Made by a program: the position numbers and the translations under genes
Part shown: positions 15,847 to 16,499 of the stretch, one piece after another
Layout: the number at the start of each line of letters is the position of its first letter
Position numbering within the stretch: the stretch's first letter is position 1
Notes under the pieces: generated by a model
What the model saw: the letters and a program-made list of their open reading frames with translations, nothing else
Told to the model about the DNA's origin: nothing
Databases searched by the model: none
NCBI GenBank assembly: GCA_003503535.1
Contig: DOCI01000121.1
Location: 33,926-50,424, forward strand
Direction of reading: 5' to 3'
DNA length: 16,499 nt
Source of the DNA: Planctomycetaceae bacterium
GTDB taxonomy: Bacteria; Planctomycetota; Planctomycetia; Planctomycetales; Planctomycetaceae

Positions 15847-15866
15847 AGTTTGAATAAACTCAAATT
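15847..15866 (-). terminator. Weak hairpin after the oxidoreductase gene
   Basis: On the minus strand AATTTGA and TCAAACT pair over 7 bp (one G-T) around GTTTAT, about 18 bp past the stop codon, followed by TAGCATTTT. The stem is AT-rich and the T run short, so this is at best a weak terminator for the oxidoreductase transcript. Confidence 0.3.
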
Positions 15867-15884
15867 TCAGGAAATCATGGAAGA

Positions 15885-16499
15885 TTAAGGTTGCTTTTCA
15901 ACAGGAACGACCCAGACAGCATCGGCGATGACGTAGCCATTGGCATTGGCGTTGCGAATGATAACACGTCCCGGTGAGCCAGGTGAAAATTCGTAGGCTC
16001 CTAAGGAGACAAATGTTTTTGAAATTGAGGGAGCAAGTCGCTGGTTAATGTTTGTTGTTGCCAGTCCCGCTTCACTGATAACCTCAACAGTCACGTTGGT
16101 CGCCCGGTTGGAATTGGGAGGATAGGCCAGACGAACATCGTACTCTCCTGAGGAAGTGACCAGGAATTCAAACGTAGCAGACTTTTCTCCCTGATCGCTG
16201 TTCTCATCATGAAGATAATCTGTTCCGACATAAACGGGTGCTGAACTGCTGTGTGTCCAGCTTCCTTCGAGTTTGGCGTGCGAATTATCGATAACGATTC
16301 CGGGTAATGACTTCGGATCAATTCCGACGCGAGGTTCGCGATACGGGCCTGAGTATTCAAGAACCTGACCATCTTCGAGGAGCTTTTCTTCGAGTTTTTT
16401 GTAGTCGATATCCTGGACCGCACAGTTATCGTCAATCGAATGACAGGCGGCAGTGGCAGCCGAGTGAGCCAGAATCATGAAGACCGGTTCCATACGAAT
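15885..16499 (-). CDS. FAD-dependent oxidoreductase with golvesin-like tail, C-terminal part
   Basis: The gene continues past the right edge: codons before the first Met of the open frame read IR, giving IRMEPVFMILAHSAATAA. That is the usual final Rossmann helix of planctomycete FAD-dependent oxidoreductases (PF12831-like), so the visible Met is internal. About 204 residues are seen. The first 45 finish the oxidoreductase and end with DIDYKKLEEKLLEDGQVL. From about residue 68, GIVIDNSHAKLEGSW to IADAVWVVP near the end, the pattern matches golvesin C-terminal/xanthan lyase-associated beta domains, which are found on carbohydrate- and surface-related proteins. The substrate is unknown. The gene starts outside the window and its stop is 128 bp before the kinase start, on the same strand. 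Confidence 0.8.
   Translation of the reverse strand: MRMEPVFMILAHSAATAACHSIDDNCAVQDIDYKKLEEKLLEDGQVLEYSGPYREPRVGIDPKSLPGIVIDNSHAKLEGSWTHSSSAPVYVGTDYLHDENSDQGEKSATFEFLVTSSGEYDVRLAYPPNSNRATNVTVEVISEAGLATTNINQRLAPSISKTFVSLGAYEFSPGSPGRVIIRNANANGYVIADAVWVVPVEKQP

Noticed and set aside
1..16499. CRISPR array, tRNA, rRNA or transposase
   Set aside because: I saw no regularly spaced direct repeats, no tRNA or rRNA signatures and no transposase motifs in any frame.

Overview
The window looks like a planctomycete chromosome segment of moderate GC. I judge this from the gene content: prepilin-type proteins with very large C-terminal parts, a DUF1559 pseudopilin, a GYF-2-like bacterial Ser/Thr kinase, and an oxidoreductase with a golvesin-like tail. 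A Gimesia- or Rubinisphaera-like member of the Planctomycetales would fit, but I cannot fix the genus from sequence alone.

Layout: positions 2-88 hold the probable C-terminal end of an upstream protein. Positions 192-10571 are a four-gene plus-strand cassette. It encodes, in order, a GspH/FimT-like, a GspI/PilV-like, a GspJ/PilW-like and a giant GspK/PilX-like protein. This is the classical gspH-I-J-K order of the minor pseudopilins that form the tip of a type II secretion pseudopilus. Each protein is far longer than its classical counterpart (about 423, 481, 634 and 1784 aa). The arrangement also resembles the four-gene 'Verru_Chthon cassette' of Verrucomicrobia, as I remember it. A palindromic repeat (3022-3136) sits between the second and third genes. 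A separate DUF1559 pseudopilin gene follows (10950-12110) with its own leader, a good Shine-Dalgarno site and a strong intrinsic terminator (12155-12192).

After the terminator comes a DUF58/von Willebrand A-like gene (12330-13238). It converges on a minus-strand pair: a membrane-anchored Ser/Thr protein kinase (14233-15756) followed 52 bp later by D-alanine-D-alanine ligase (13257-14180). This pair may link kinase signalling to peptidoglycan precursor synthesis. The right edge cuts the C-terminal part of a minus-strand FAD-dependent oxidoreductase ending in a golvesin/xanthan-lyase-like beta domain (15885-16499).

The most interesting system is the cassette. Its second-look features are Asp/Gly-rich calcium-loop motifs in all four proteins, a near-canonical EF-hand loop in the giant one, and a carbohydrate-binding-like W/Y-GD module present in both the GspH-like and GspJ-like proteins. 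My inference is a very large, calcium-stabilised pseudopilus tip exposed at the cell surface. No secretin, ATPase, platform or prepilin peptidase gene is in the window, so these must be encoded elsewhere.
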